Virus record (IMG/VR): IMGVR_UViG_3300026512_000005
Location: 1-64,000 of that record
Length of the DNA: 64,000 nt
Origin: a virus
Strand: one strand, 5' to 3'
The position numbers and the translations under genes are program-made. Below are positions 28,261 to 37,505 of the stretch, in pieces. A model generated the notes under the pieces. It saw only the letters and a program-made list of their open reading frames with translations, searched no databases and was not told the origin of the DNA. How positions within the stretch are numbered: position 1 is the stretch's first letter; every line of letters starts with the position of its first letter.

Positions 28261-28875
28261 TTAAATTATTACGTAAAATGGATAACCTGTAGAGGCATAT
28301 GTTATACTAGTATGTTTAAATAACGTCTCTATATCTAGACGCGAGATAGTGCTAGTTGGTATTTTTACACCGCTACCTTCTATATAGATATATTTCTTAT
28401 CCATACGAAATGTGTTTATATGTTTAAACATACTCATTAGGTTACTATTTGAACTATTTAGTGGTCTTGTTAAAACTACAGTTAGGTATCTATCCTTACC
28501 AATGGTATTTAGTGTATCTAGACCATATAAAAATTTATCATGTGCGTCTAGTGTATTTATATCAACGCGTTTAGGACTTACTTTAAGACGTATCCTATGC
28601 ATATCTAATCCCGTCATATCTGATAATCGTTGCTTTATATCAAGTACGTTTTCACCATCTTTACCTATAATAGAACCAACAAGTGACGACATTACTTTTA
28701 TATTAACCTTTATGAAAGATTTCTTTGGTTTATTTGGTACAAATATATAGATTAAATCACTACCACCTATTTCTAATAGTTTACCTCCAGATCCTTTAAT
28801 CAGGTCTGGTATGCTACTATTCATCTTCTGTAATTCACCAAGCGTGTATGTTTCAAAATCTTTTAATGTTTCCAT
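28261..28875 (-). CDS. KH-domain RNA-binding protein (second copy of the family)
   Basis: 204 residues. Residues 55-100 read as a type I KH domain: IKVNIKV, helix LVGSIIGKDGENV with the GxxG loop GKDG (71-74), a second helix and strand IRLKVS. The last 80 residues alternate strands and helices and may be a second, degenerate nucleic-acid fold. It overlaps the upstream 28863-29201 gene by 13 bases and lies 12 bases before the zinc-ribbon gene, so three genes share a transcript. Not close in sequence to the KH protein at 23558 outside the motif. Confidence 0.75.
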   Translation of the reverse strand: METLKDFETYTLGELQKMNSSIPDLIKGSGGKLLEIGGSDLIYIFVPNKPKKSFIKVNIKVMSSLVGSIIGKDGENVLDIKQRLSDMTGLDMHRIRLKVSPKRVDINTLDAHDKFLYGLDTLNTIGKDRYLTVVLTRPLNSSNSNLMSMFKHINTFRMDKKYIYIEGSGVKIPTSTISRLDIETLFKHTSITYASTGYPFYVII

Positions 28876-29201
28876 ATTAAACTCCTAATATATTTTTTAA
28901 ATAACTTCTTATATTTACGTTTATCTATCTGATACCAATCCATCAGCCCTTCTTCTAGACCACAATAATAATATACATGCCCATTTTTAACATAGATTAC
29001 ATTAGGTGGATAATTATCTACGACCTTACCCAATATTTCATTAGTTTCGACTATTACCTTATTACTTACATTATTACGCAATAATAGTCGCACTACATAT
29101 ACATGTTGATTATTATCACACTGATAATAATTGTGTCCACGATCTGATGCCAGTAATGATGTAGCGAAAATACATTGTCGTAACTGTCTATTTGTTATCA
29201 A
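28863..29201 (-). CDS. Small unknown protein with TTG start
   Basis: 112 residues. The start is TTG at 29201: AAGGAG lies 6 bases before it, the promoter element is 18 bases upstream, and no ATG follows until residue 87. The protein is mixed alpha/beta with five cysteines and a basic C-terminus. It heads the operon with the KH and zinc-ribbon proteins, so a nucleic-acid role is possible by association only. Confidence 0.75.
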   Translation of the reverse strand: MITNRQLRQCIFATSLLASDRGHNYYQCDNNQHVYVVRLLLRNNVSNKVIVETNEILGKVVDNYPPNVIYVKNGHVYYYCGLEEGLMDWYQIDKRKYKKLFKKYIRSLIWKH

Positions 29202-29218
29202 TCGTTGCTCCTTATATT

Positions 29219-29243
29219 GTTATATTCACATATTAATAATATA
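29219..29243 (-). promoter_or_regulatory. Conserved phage promoter-like element
   Basis: Minus strand TATATTATTAATATGTGAA followed by TATAAC (one change from consensus in the ATGTAAA part). Drives the KH/zinc-ribbon operon. Confidence 0.7.
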
Positions 29244-29260
29244 GTGGGATAAAACTATGG

Positions 29261-29290
29261 ATATACATAGAGTAAAGACTCTATGTATAT
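29261..29290 (-). terminator. Hairpin terminator
   Basis: ATATACATAGAGT / ACTCTATGTATAT, 13-bp perfect stem with AAAG loop just after the adhesin stop. No U-tract. Confidence 0.75.
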
Positions 29291-29293
29291 TTA

Positions 29294-30937
29294 TTAACCG
29301 ATAAATGTAAACTCTCTAGCAGCTTTTCTGATGTTACCATCAGATTCTTTTTGTGTAAATCTAACTAACCCATTATTATCTATAATAGTAACCTTACTAG
29401 GTGTTCTAGAAGTACCACCATATGTAATATATGCTTTAGCTACTATGGCAGGTACTTTAAGTCTTACCTCGAAATTTGCAGACTCTGCACCATTGTAAAG
29501 GAACATAGAGTTTGCGGCACTATAAGTTTTAGCGTTATCTCTAAGATTACCTTCCCTCCAAGCACCATTGATTCCACTGTATTTACGTTTACTTATAACG
29601 TTGTATAAGATTTCATTACCTAATTGATCATAGAAACGTAACTCATGTATAGCGTTACCATTACTACCAACAGATTTACCAAGCTTTATTTTAAAACCAG
29701 TTGTCACTTCAGTATGTAAAGCTTCAAAATCGTTTATTTCATCAAGTACAAATTTACCTTTAAGAGCATTGCCCTTAATACATGATTGTTTAGTACACAT
29801 AAAGCCATTACCAAGAATGTTCGGCAACATTAATGAACGAGTTACATTTGTACCATAGTCAATAATTTTAAGTATAGGTATCTTATTAGGGAATACTTTC
29901 TCAGTATACTCATTTATAAGAGCCTGACCAGCATTGGCAATCTTCTCTTCAGTTAGGTTATACTCAGGCTTAATAATAAGCTCGATATATTCAATACAAT
30001 CAGCTGGTAAACGTTCAAGCGGATAGTCTTTAATATCTGAAATAGCTAGTATATTATTTTCAATGTTAACAAGACCTGTACCAGTTCTGCTAACTACGTT
30101 TCTTACTTTACCAATTATAGTACTTTCACCAAGACTTTGTGTCTTAGGATTACCGCTGTTGAAATCATAAACAACAATCTTATCTGACATAATATTAATG
30201 CCTTGTAACATTGACTTACGTTCTTTAGCGGATAGAGCTTTACTATGTAGAGAACATTTTAGAATTTCACCTACAAAGGCAGTTTTACTATAATCCCAAG
30301 AACTAGTATAGCAGTTACCAATCATTAACGGTAAACCAGTTGGTGAATTAAAATCAGTAGTAACTTTTTGCTCGCCAACTACTTCATTGTTAACGTACAA
30401 AGTACACATAGATGTTGTTGGGTCATATACCGCATTACAATGATTTATTTTATCTGGTGTTAAAGTATTCTTAGCTGTTATATATATAGCACTATGGTCT
30501 CCACTACTATCCGTTACTCTAAAGATTAGGTCTTTATTATCCTGTACAAGACTTAAATCATGAGCTTTTTGTTCTGGGTTACCGTGACCAAAAATACCTC
30601 TTTTACCGTCATTACAACTACTTACTATAGTAGCACTTAATGTAAACGGTTGTTCCCTTGTAAAATGTGGTTTCTGATCAGTTATGATATAACTGTTACC
30701 ATCAAAAAGTTTAGCGTTCTTAACTTTATCCTTACCTAAGATGGTTTTGTCTTTCTCATTAACAGCAACGAATATTTTACCCAAGTTTATAGAGATATAA
30801 TAAATTTTCGTAATAACATCTTCCTGACCAAATTTATCAGCAGTAGGTGTTGTATTAGCTAACTCAATAGCCTTCTTGATCGCGTGTGGTTCGTCTATTA
30901 GATATGTATCTATGTGACATTTTATACGTGTTCTCAT
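29294..30937 (-). CDS. Tail adhesin/fibre with LamG-like (concanavalin-type) domain
   Basis: 547 residues. Residues about 95-245 show the LamG-3 jelly-roll pattern: RGIFGHG, HCNAVYDPTTSMCTLYVNN and FVGEILKCSLHSKALSAKE, seen in many phage and secreted carbohydrate-binding proteins. The C-terminal 200 residues (GFKIKLGKSV..., IHELRFYDQLGNEI, ARE/FTF end) resemble a galactose-binding-like beta sandwich. Probably a receptor-binding tail protein. AAGGTAAG before the ATG; single-gene unit with terminator. No signal peptide. Confidence 0.78.
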   Translation of the reverse strand: MRTRIKCHIDTYLIDEPHAIKKAIELANTTPTADKFGQEDVITKIYYISINLGKIFVAVNEKDKTILGKDKVKNAKLFDGNSYIITDQKPHFTREQPFTLSATIVSSCNDGKRGIFGHGNPEQKAHDLSLVQDNKDLIFRVTDSSGDHSAIYITAKNTLTPDKINHCNAVYDPTTSMCTLYVNNEVVGEQKVTTDFNSPTGLPLMIGNCYTSSWDYSKTAFVGEILKCSLHSKALSAKERKSMLQGINIMSDKIVVYDFNSGNPKTQSLGESTIIGKVRNVVSRTGTGLVNIENNILAISDIKDYPLERLPADCIEYIELIIKPEYNLTEEKIANAGQALINEYTEKVFPNKIPILKIIDYGTNVTRSLMLPNILGNGFMCTKQSCIKGNALKGKFVLDEINDFEALHTEVTTGFKIKLGKSVGSNGNAIHELRFYDQLGNEILYNVISKRKYSGINGAWREGNLRDNAKTYSAANSMFLYNGAESANFEVRLKVPAIVAKAYITYGGTSRTPSKVTIIDNNGLVRFTQKESDGNIRKAAREFTFIG

Positions 30938-31093
30938 TCATCTTACCTTATGTTAATTTTATCCAACTTTATGTTAAATATCAAATTATAAAGGATTTTA
31001 CAAAAAAAATAATTAATCGATTAAACTAATTGTTCTTTACCCTTACACTATTAATTTTATACTCTAAAAGTACGTTACTAAATAAACCTAGAT

Positions 31094-31122
31094 ATTATAA
31101 CATCCTTTACAGATGTTATAAT
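31094..31122 (-). terminator. Hairpin terminator
   Basis: ATTATAACATC / GATGTTATAAT, 11-bp stem overlapping the stop of the 31116-31892 gene. The remaining intergenic DNA (30938-31093) has a 12-base palindrome TTAATCGATTAA at 31013-31024 but no gene. Confidence 0.7.
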
Positions 31123-31892
31123 AGTATTTGTTCAATATCAGCGTATTCTGCTTTTTCAGATAAATTGTATATCTCTGTACTAAATGTTTTACTGACCATA
31201 TAGTAATTAGAAGTGTCTCTAGATTTAGTAAAATCAACCTTACCCTTAGGTGATTTAAATGGATCAAATGTTATAAAGAAACTACTTGGTCTATCGCCAT
31301 CTTGACCAAATAAAGATGTTATTACACCACCATAAATATACTTAACACCAGCTGGTAAATTATTATAGTTTCTAACATACTGTGCTGATAATTTAATGGC
31401 TGTATCTGATACAAGATGCAATGGTAATGTTTCAGAACTATCTTTACAGAATGATTTCCATAAGGTAATATGCATCATTCGTTCTAAACCGAAGATACGT
31501 TTAATATCATCATACAAAGCTCTAGCATGCGTACAGACAAAGCGAATGTCGTAGTTCTTTTTCTCCAATAGCTCAAGAATTTTTATAACTGATTTCCTAT
31601 CATCATCAGATATTTTGTAAGTAGCTGATGGTAACGCAAACGAGAAATATTTCTTATCTGTTTTAAAGTTATTGACATCTAGTTCTATCTTATCTATCAC
31701 AGGGTCATCCCACAAGTTCAATGATGAATCGCCAATAATATTGCGTTTAACAGCTGGTTTACGCTCAAATTTTTTATACTCACCATTGTTATAGTTGTTC
31801 TTTGGTTTATCATAACTAGGTTTATCTTCTACATTACTTTCATTCTTTGGTAAAACAATGTCACCGAAATCATCCACGAAATCATCATCCAT
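31116..31892 (-). CDS. Unknown protein with disordered acidic N-terminus and Rossmann-like core
   Basis: 258 residues. Residues 1-70 are acidic then Asn/Lys-rich and probably disordered. The core from about residue 85 alternates strand and helix (YFSFALPS, IRFVCTHARALYDDIKRIF), as in Rossmann-type or SLOG-like folds, but no catalytic motif is clear. AAGGATATAAA before the ATG. It follows the RNA polymerase beta' C-terminal gene by 54 bases. Could bind DNA or nucleotides; unproven. Confidence 0.75.
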   Translation of the reverse strand: MDDDFVDDFGDIVLPKNESNVEDKPSYDKPKNNYNNGEYKKFERKPAVKRNIIGDSSLNLWDDPVIDKIELDVNNFKTDKKYFSFALPSATYKISDDDRKSVIKILELLEKKNYDIRFVCTHARALYDDIKRIFGLERMMHITLWKSFCKDSSETLPLHLVSDTAIKLSAQYVRNYNNLPAGVKYIYGGVITSLFGQDGDRPSSFFITFDPFKSPKGKVDFTKSRDTSNYYMVSKTFSTEIYNLSEKAEYADIEQILL

Positions 31893-31946
31893 TTTATATC
31901 CTTATTTTATTATAATTATTCATATAAGTATACTACCTATAAAAAA

Positions 31947-33227
31947 TTACGTAAGCTCGTCAAGTGTTAGTTTGGTTATCTTTAACTCAGTACCGTGGAA
32001 CTTTTTTAATTTTAAATCTAGATTGAATCCGCCTAGATCGACCGCTAGTAATGGTATTGTTTTCTCGTAACCTAATAACTTATTACCAGCACAAGTCATG
32101 CATAAACCCGTATCTGACTTACAATATAATGGATCGCGCAGTTCTACTTCTTTATTAAGATAGGTGGTTATACTATCAGTTGTTAACATCGTCATGGTGT
32201 TACCCACCTTAATAAATCTACCAAGTAATTCTTCAGTGTTATCTTTAGTTATAACGGTCTTTAGGTATATCTTGGTTTTACAATCAGTATGGTCTATAAC
32301 TATATCAGCCGTACTTCTTGTTAGATATTTTGTTAATACACCAGCATCTTTTGTTTCATCACCACGACCCATAGAACCACCTATAACATCATTAAACATA
32401 GCTGCTAATGTTTCTGGGTCTTTATTATACCCATCTGATAATGCTATCATGATAGGTGTAGCTTTACCTGTTACATCATTACCAATACCATAAATCCCAT
32501 ACATACGTTTTCTGGCCATATTGGTAACTTTCTTGGTAATCATCTTACCGTATGATTTATCTTGTTTAAGATATGCTATATCATATTGTTTCAGACTATC
32601 CTCCAACTCGGCAATAGCCAATGCTGTTTTTAATGGTTTCTCCTTATACTTTACCTCCAATTCTTTTATCTTCTCAGATTTAAATTTATCAATACCTGGT
32701 GCTTTCCTAATACTATGTTCTGTTACGCCTAAAGTTAAAAAGTTTGTTAATGTATCTATAAACAAACGCATATCTATAAAATTAAGATATTCCTCCGTCG
32801 TAATATATGTTTCTAAATCCTTCTTCTCTAACATATTACTTATAAACATGTTCTCTATATAAGATAAGTCAAACTCCTCATTTATATAAGGTATTTTACC
32901 ATTAAAGCATTCTACACCTATTAAACAATTAAATAATAATCTACCCATGGTAGTTACTTCTTTTTTAGTTATATTAGGTAATATATCGGGAGTTATTTCT
33001 ATCTCATCTGTACTCTCTACCAGACTACTCTTATACTTATCGGTTATTAATAATACATCTTCGCCATCTTTTATAAAGAACTTAGTACCTTCTACTATTA
33101 CGTAGTCATCTTCATAATCCTCTATTATATAGTTGAATAAACCTAAAATCCATTTTAGTTTAAGGTAACTTTTTTCTTTTATATGCTTGTGGATATGATC
33201 TTGTAACTCTATTTTTATTAATCCCAT
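31947..33227 (-). CDS. RNA polymerase beta' subunit, C-terminal half (copy A)
   Basis: 426 residues. TTMGRLLFN (near residue 90) matches TTVGRxL of bacterial beta'; KKVTNMARKRMYGIYGIGND then GGSMGRGDETKDAG and LTKYLTRSTADIVI match the bridge-helix/trigger-loop region (GARKGLADTALKT and GYLTRRLVDV). The zinc site CKSDTGLCMTCAG and the following GYEKTIPLLAVDLGG correspond to the CDTDFGVCxxCYG...GEAIGVIAAQSIG block. This is one of two beta' C-terminal halves in the window, so it must belong to a different polymerase from the 49832-51859 copy. It overlaps the upstream 33218-34141 gene by 10 bases. Confidence 0.92.
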   Translation of the reverse strand: MGLIKIELQDHIHKHIKEKSYLKLKWILGLFNYIIEDYEDDYVIVEGTKFFIKDGEDVLLITDKYKSSLVESTDEIEITPDILPNITKKEVTTMGRLLFNCLIGVECFNGKIPYINEEFDLSYIENMFISNMLEKKDLETYITTEEYLNFIDMRLFIDTLTNFLTLGVTEHSIRKAPGIDKFKSEKIKELEVKYKEKPLKTALAIAELEDSLKQYDIAYLKQDKSYGKMITKKVTNMARKRMYGIYGIGNDVTGKATPIMIALSDGYNKDPETLAAMFNDVIGGSMGRGDETKDAGVLTKYLTRSTADIVIDHTDCKTKIYLKTVITKDNTEELLGRFIKVGNTMTMLTTDSITTYLNKEVELRDPLYCKSDTGLCMTCAGNKLLGYEKTIPLLAVDLGGFNLDLKLKKFHGTELKITKLTLDELT

Positions 33228-34141
33228 AATAGTCCTTTATTAATATAGTTATAAAATCCGGACGTTTCTAGGATAGCATTAACTTCATTAATATCACTAT
33301 GTGTTAATTCAGTAAATTCCTTTAATGCAAAAACAGTTTCTTCTGTATAGGTATCTCTATCAGATATATAATTAACCACCAACAAAGACATAACTATAGT
33401 TATTAGACGTTTCTTAAACAATTCAGCATCATTGTCTGCGTGAATTAGCCTAAGTTCATTTACACCGCGTTTTATAATACTTTGTGTATTATTCTTTATA
33501 AAAGATATCTGATATTTATCTGTTAAAACCTCACTTATTATACTTGGTAGGTTATTGATGTTATAAATTTCTCTAAGTCGTGTAACCATTTGCATATGTA
33601 TAATACTTCCGTTAGTGTTTATTTCTATGTCAGGAATTATATCCTCTTCCTTGCCAATAATACTATTCATTAATATATTTATATTTTTAAATATCTCACC
33701 ATGCGTATCAGTTATAACGTGGTGTGGTAAAGTTGGTTCGATTTTATCATCTAGTATACATATAATCATTTGTATCTTTGTGATATTATCAAACTCTGTA
33801 GTTATTATATCTTTTATGATAACGGCTGTTGACATATCAACATCTTTCAGTGCATCCAATGCCTGTATAATCCGTATAAGCTTATTTATACTATAGTCAA
33901 ACACATCCTCTATTGTTATTTTAATACCTAGTTCCCAGAACACATCTGGTAACAATAATTTATATCTACCTATAAGACGATTACACAACTCACCCGTTGA
34001 CATATCCTCAGGTTTCATAGTTGAGATAATGTCATCTATACTTTCATCATTGTTTCTTATATAGTATTCTCTAAACCATATCAGGGATTCAGCAGTTGCT
34101 GGAGTTGTTATCCCCTGTATAAAAATGACCTCTTGTTCCAT
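33218..34141 (-). CDS. Unknown protein translationally coupled to beta'C
   Basis: 307 residues, almost all helical, acidic and isoleucine-rich, without known motif. Its end overlaps the start of the beta' C-terminal gene, so it is made together with that subunit. Extra subunits without bacterial homologues exist in phiKZ-like non-virion polymerase, so a polymerase partner is a reasonable but untested idea. AATAGGAGTATGCG before the ATG. Confidence 0.75.
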   Translation of the reverse strand: MEQEVIFIQGITTPATAESLIWFREYYIRNNDESIDDIISTMKPEDMSTGELCNRLIGRYKLLLPDVFWELGIKITIEDVFDYSINKLIRIIQALDALKDVDMSTAVIIKDIITTEFDNITKIQMIICILDDKIEPTLPHHVITDTHGEIFKNINILMNSIIGKEEDIIPDIEINTNGSIIHMQMVTRLREIYNINNLPSIISEVLTDKYQISFIKNNTQSIIKRGVNELRLIHADNDAELFKKRLITIVMSLLVVNYISDRDTYTEETVFALKEFTELTHSDINEVNAILETSGFYNYINKGLLWD

Positions 34142-34240
34142 CGCATACTCCTATTATAAAATCAACTGAACAAATAAGTATATTTATTATTGGTATTTAA
34201 TATACTGATACAAATACTAATCTAATAGGAGATAATAAAA

Positions 34241-34783
34241 ATGGCAACAGCAGAAAACGGTATTGAAGTACCAGCAAACATAAACGATAATAAAACTGGT
34301 ACCACCAATGATGTTAAATGGGAGACACTAGTAGAACTATACAATGGATTATTAACAGGTATAAAAAGTCAGAGACAGGTTTTGCTAACTATTGAAGAAA
34401 CATTCAGTAATGTACTACAGACTAGTCCTGAACTAACTAAGGAGCTAATGGGTGCTGGTCAAGTCACGGTTGAGTTATTCACTGAGTTAACGAATCTTGT
34501 TAAACAACATTCTACTATGGATGATGTTAAGGCTAATAAAATATATCCGTACTCAGGTGTAGTTAATTCCGAAAATAAGAAACACATGGAGGTTTACATA
34601 AATATGATAGTAGCCTATGAGGGACTAAATACCAAGTTAATTGATATTACAGAAATTGTTACAACACATATACTTGCTCGAATGTATGAAGTAGCTAGCT
34701 TAAATAATATTACAGTTACCAATAAAGGTATTGAACTACTTAAAACAACTGGAATTGAAGGAGCTAAAGATGTCACAAAATAA
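34241..34783 (+). CDS. Unknown helical protein, first gene of a plus-strand block
   Basis: 180 residues, soluble and helical, N-terminal 25 residues likely disordered. AATAGGAGATAATAAAA before the ATG. The next gene begins 14 bases before its stop. The block 34241-37487 shares one terminator, so its four products may act together. Confidence 0.75.
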   Translation: MATAENGIEVPANINDNKTGTTNDVKWETLVELYNGLLTGIKSQRQVLLTIEETFSNVLQTSPELTKELMGAGQVTVELFTELTNLVKQHSTMDDVKANKIYPYSGVVNSENKKHMEVYINMIVAYEGLNTKLIDITEIVTTHILARMYEVASLNNITVTNKGIELLKTTGIEGAKDVTK

Positions 34784-36236
34784 TGATGAAGTATGTGAAC
34801 CTGTTATAGATCAAAAACCAAAAGTAGATAACACACCAGAGGATGAGTCAGACTTTTATCTTGGTGCAGAACCTATAGACAACAATGGAATGTCTAAGTT
34901 AAAAGAACCTAGAGTTATACCGTCTTATACAGCGGATAGTATTGAAAAATATCAAGAGTCTGAGTATGAGATAAATCCTAAGGATAAAGAGTTAGCTGTA
35001 ACTGATTACCTTGTACAACAGTCAAATGACTTTGTTCCTAAGTATAACATGGGATGGGTACGCGATTACAAGACAGTTACTAATAAACCAGTGGTTGACG
35101 GTGTCAATGTCGCGTTACGACAACTTAAACTAGGTACTCGTGCTAAATCTGGTAAATCGGCTCTATTAAAACTAACTGAAAAGATAGGCTTGGGTAGACC
35201 TATTTCTGTACCGTTATATCATAGTGGTTTCACTGTTAACGTAACCCCCTTTAATAGCGAAGATATTATTAAGTTAGAATTTGCATTAGTAGAAGAACTT
35301 AATCGTGTCGGTAAACAAACGAATACCTTAGCGTTTAGTCATTATGAGATTATATTTGCTAAAGTCATTTTTGATTGTTTTAAAGAACGTATTATGGACA
35401 GTACTTTGGATTTGTCTACTGATGAGGATATTGCATCTTACATAAGTCTTAATGACATTTATATAATAGCTTGGGCTTTAGGTTTGTCTATATATCCAAC
35501 AGGTTTTCAGGCTGTTATACCGTGTAGTCAGTCCGTTATCAGGGATGAAAAAGGTAAACCTATGTGTAGTCATAGAACCAAACTGAAACTTAATGTTGAA
35601 GATTTATTACATGTTGATCCAAGTAAATTGAACGCAAAGCAACGCACTCTCATCACTACCAAGAAACCTCGTTCACTCACTACAGAAGAAGTTACACAAT
35701 ACAGAGAAACATTAGCACCTAGTGAAACTTACACTTATGATACAGAGGATGATACTAATCTTTCTATAACATATGCTGTACCTACACTAGATAAGTATTT
35801 TGAATATGGTGAGATTTTTATAGATGAACTACACGAAGAGTGTATCGAGTTGGTTAGAACTAACAAACAGTTGGACGATAAGTCTGCTGAGAATATACTT
35901 ATGGAAGTGGTTAAACTTAAAACATACAACCATATGATAGAAGCGATACCTATCGATGACGTTCTACTTACAACCCATGAAGGGATAAATGAAGCGTTAT
36001 CTATATTTAACTCTGATACTGTACTTATAAATGATATAACGACAGATATACAAGATTATCTACAAAAAACAAGTATTGCTACAGTAGGCGTACCTACATA
36101 TACTTGTCCTACCTGTACAACCGATATGAGTAAGACTGAACTTATACCTCTGGCGGTATACGATTATTTTTTTACCCTACTGCATTCAAAATACAAAAAG
36201 ATATTAGAACGTCTGGAAAAACAAAACAAGAAATAA
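34770..36236 (+). CDS. Unknown large-phage structural/assembly protein with CPTC site
   Basis: 488 residues from the ATG at 34770, which has GAAGGAGCTAAAG before it; the frame extends further up but without a ribosome site. Residues 1-60 are acidic and disordered. The middle is helical with ISVPLYHSGF; CSHRTKLKLNVEDLLHVD and a CPTC pair near residue 455 look like zinc- or fold-stabilising cysteines found in tail/baseplate-associated proteins of large phages. A T7 run at 36167-36173, in frame T-TTT-TTT, could shift ribosomes into the following frame. Role in tail assembly is inference. Confidence 0.75.
   Translation: MSQNNDEVCEPVIDQKPKVDNTPEDESDFYLGAEPIDNNGMSKLKEPRVIPSYTADSIEKYQESEYEINPKDKELAVTDYLVQQSNDFVPKYNMGWVRDYKTVTNKPVVDGVNVALRQLKLGTRAKSGKSALLKLTEKIGLGRPISVPLYHSGFTVNVTPFNSEDIIKLEFALVEELNRVGKQTNTLAFSHYEIIFAKVIFDCFKERIMDSTLDLSTDEDIASYISLNDIYIIAWALGLSIYPTGFQAVIPCSQSVIRDEKGKPMCSHRTKLKLNVEDLLHVDPSKLNAKQRTLITTKKPRSLTTEEVTQYRETLAPSETYTYDTEDDTNLSITYAVPTLDKYFEYGEIFIDELHEECIELVRTNKQLDDKSAENILMEVVKLKTYNHMIEAIPIDDVLLTTHEGINEALSIFNSDTVLINDITTDIQDYLQKTSIATVGVPTYTCPTCTTDMSKTELIPLAVYDYFFTLLHSKYKKILERLEKQNKK
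36167..36173 (+). promoter_or_regulatory. Candidate -1 ribosomal frameshift heptamer
   Basis: In the reading frame of the 34770-36236 gene the bases read taT TTT TTT acc, a U_UUU_UUU slippery site. The -1 frame is open from 36140 to 36742 and has no ATG or convincing start before 36353. Confidence 0.5.
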
Positions 36237-36742
36237 AGCACCAAGAATTAGTTCTTGAGAAATATTTAATTCAATTTGGTGTCTATGATATTAAACATAA
36301 TATTATAGACACTATAAAAGATTTACTTGTTCTTGATAAAGATGAATTAGTATTGCGTTATATAAACACCCTTAAAAAGGTAGTACCTAAGAATACTGAT
36401 TTGTCATATTTGAATGCAGAGATTATAAATCTTAAGGTTACAAATATACTATTGAAACAACCTGTTAATAAGAATAATAATTTAGATACTGTTAGTTACA
36501 GTGAATCTAATAATATTTATTTAACAGAGAATTTCTTTACGATATACGAAACCTTTATACGCACTAATATTTACGAATTAACTGGTATAGGATATACTGA
36601 ATTTAAAGAACTTAGTATACTAGAGCGTGAAACTATGCTCAAATATTTAAACTTTAAATTGGATACAATGAATTTAGATGTTGAAGAACTTACTGATACG
36701 ACCACTCCTACCTATACAGATAATGATGAGATATTTAGATAA
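36173..36742 (+). CDS. -1 frame extension or separate protein lacking an ATG start
   Basis: The frame is open from 36140 to the TAA at 36740-36742, about 190 codons after the slippery heptamer, and the sequence looks coding throughout (for example QELVLEKYLIQFGVYD, ELTGIGYTEFKELSILERE). The only usual start codon in its first two thirds is a TTG at 36353, with no ribosome site. I therefore read it as either the C-terminal part of a frameshift fusion with the 488-residue protein or a gene with an unusual start near 36203-36233. Helical, no known motif. Confidence 0.55.
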   Translation, partial: YPTAFKIQKDIRTSGKTKQEIKHQELVLEKYLIQFGVYDIKHNIIDTIKDLLVLDKDELVLRYINTLKKVVPKNTDLSYLNAEIINLKVTNILLKQPVNKNNNLDTVSYSESNNIYLTENFFTIYETFIRTNIYELTGIGYTEFKELSILERETMLKYLNFKLDTMNLDVEELTDTTTPTYTDNDEIFR

Positions 36743-37487
36743 TAAGGATATGACCTTGGAAGAAACACATTTAAAACTTAATAAAAGTATTTATATAGAC
36801 TTAGATAGTCTATATGATACTAGGTTAGCTACAGTTAAGGAGATAGATAATGTACTAGCTATATCGGAATTAGATAACGTACATTATCTATCAAGGGTCT
36901 ACGAGGAGTTCGGCTATGTAACTAATAATGTTTTTAGTTTACGTTACCAACTCAGGAATAATAAAACTCTTAAAGATAGTTTTGTAACACGTGCCTTACA
37001 TTTATTAATTCTAGAATGTGAGTCACTTATGGAGAAACATCGTGAACTTGATGTTAACTCTATAATAACTGTTGATATAAATATGTTTCCGTATAACATA
37101 GGACAGGAAACACAAGAGATGATTATAAAGATTATAAAGACATTTAACAGAATGGATAATGTAGAGTATTACTTTATAAACGTTAACCCCAAAAAGTATA
37201 GTCTACAAATGGCTAATGATACTTACAATGTTATGATTATGTATGAAGGGTTGAGATGGTTAGATATATGCTTAACTAAACGACCTTACAACGCTTCCAA
37301 CGTACATTTATACGTACCAGCTTTGTTAATGGATGCAATGGTGTTAACTAATGTTAAAGACATAGAAAACATATTTGAGGCACAGGCAAAGTTATATTCA
37401 CCATATATAAATATGACTATGTTGCCTATAGAATATTTTTCCTATATGGAAAACTTTAAAGAAAAAATAATAGAACAGTATAAGTAG
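36723..37487 (+). CDS. Unknown protein ending the plus-strand block
   Basis: 254 residues if begun at the ATG pair at 36723-36728, inside the end of the preceding frame; an ATG at 36750 is also possible but its AAGG is only 2 bases away. Soluble, alpha/beta, with INMFPYNIGQETQEM and YLSRVYEEFGYV. No motif recognised. Ends against a bidirectional terminator opposite the RNA polymerase betaN gene. Confidence 0.7.
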   Translation: MMRYLDNKDMTLEETHLKLNKSIYIDLDSLYDTRLATVKEIDNVLAISELDNVHYLSRVYEEFGYVTNNVFSLRYQLRNNKTLKDSFVTRALHLLILECESLMEKHRELDVNSIITVDINMFPYNIGQETQEMIIKIIKTFNRMDNVEYYFINVNPKKYSLQMANDTYNVMIMYEGLRWLDICLTKRPYNASNVHLYVPALLMDAMVLTNVKDIENIFEAQAKLYSPYINMTMLPIEYFSYMENFKEKIIEQYK

Positions 37488-37505
37488 TCGTGAGACTACT
37501 TATAC
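37478..37505. terminator. Bidirectional hairpin terminator
   Basis: GTATAAGTAGTC / GACTACTTATAC with GTGA loop; overlaps the stop codons of both convergent genes. Confidence 0.75.
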
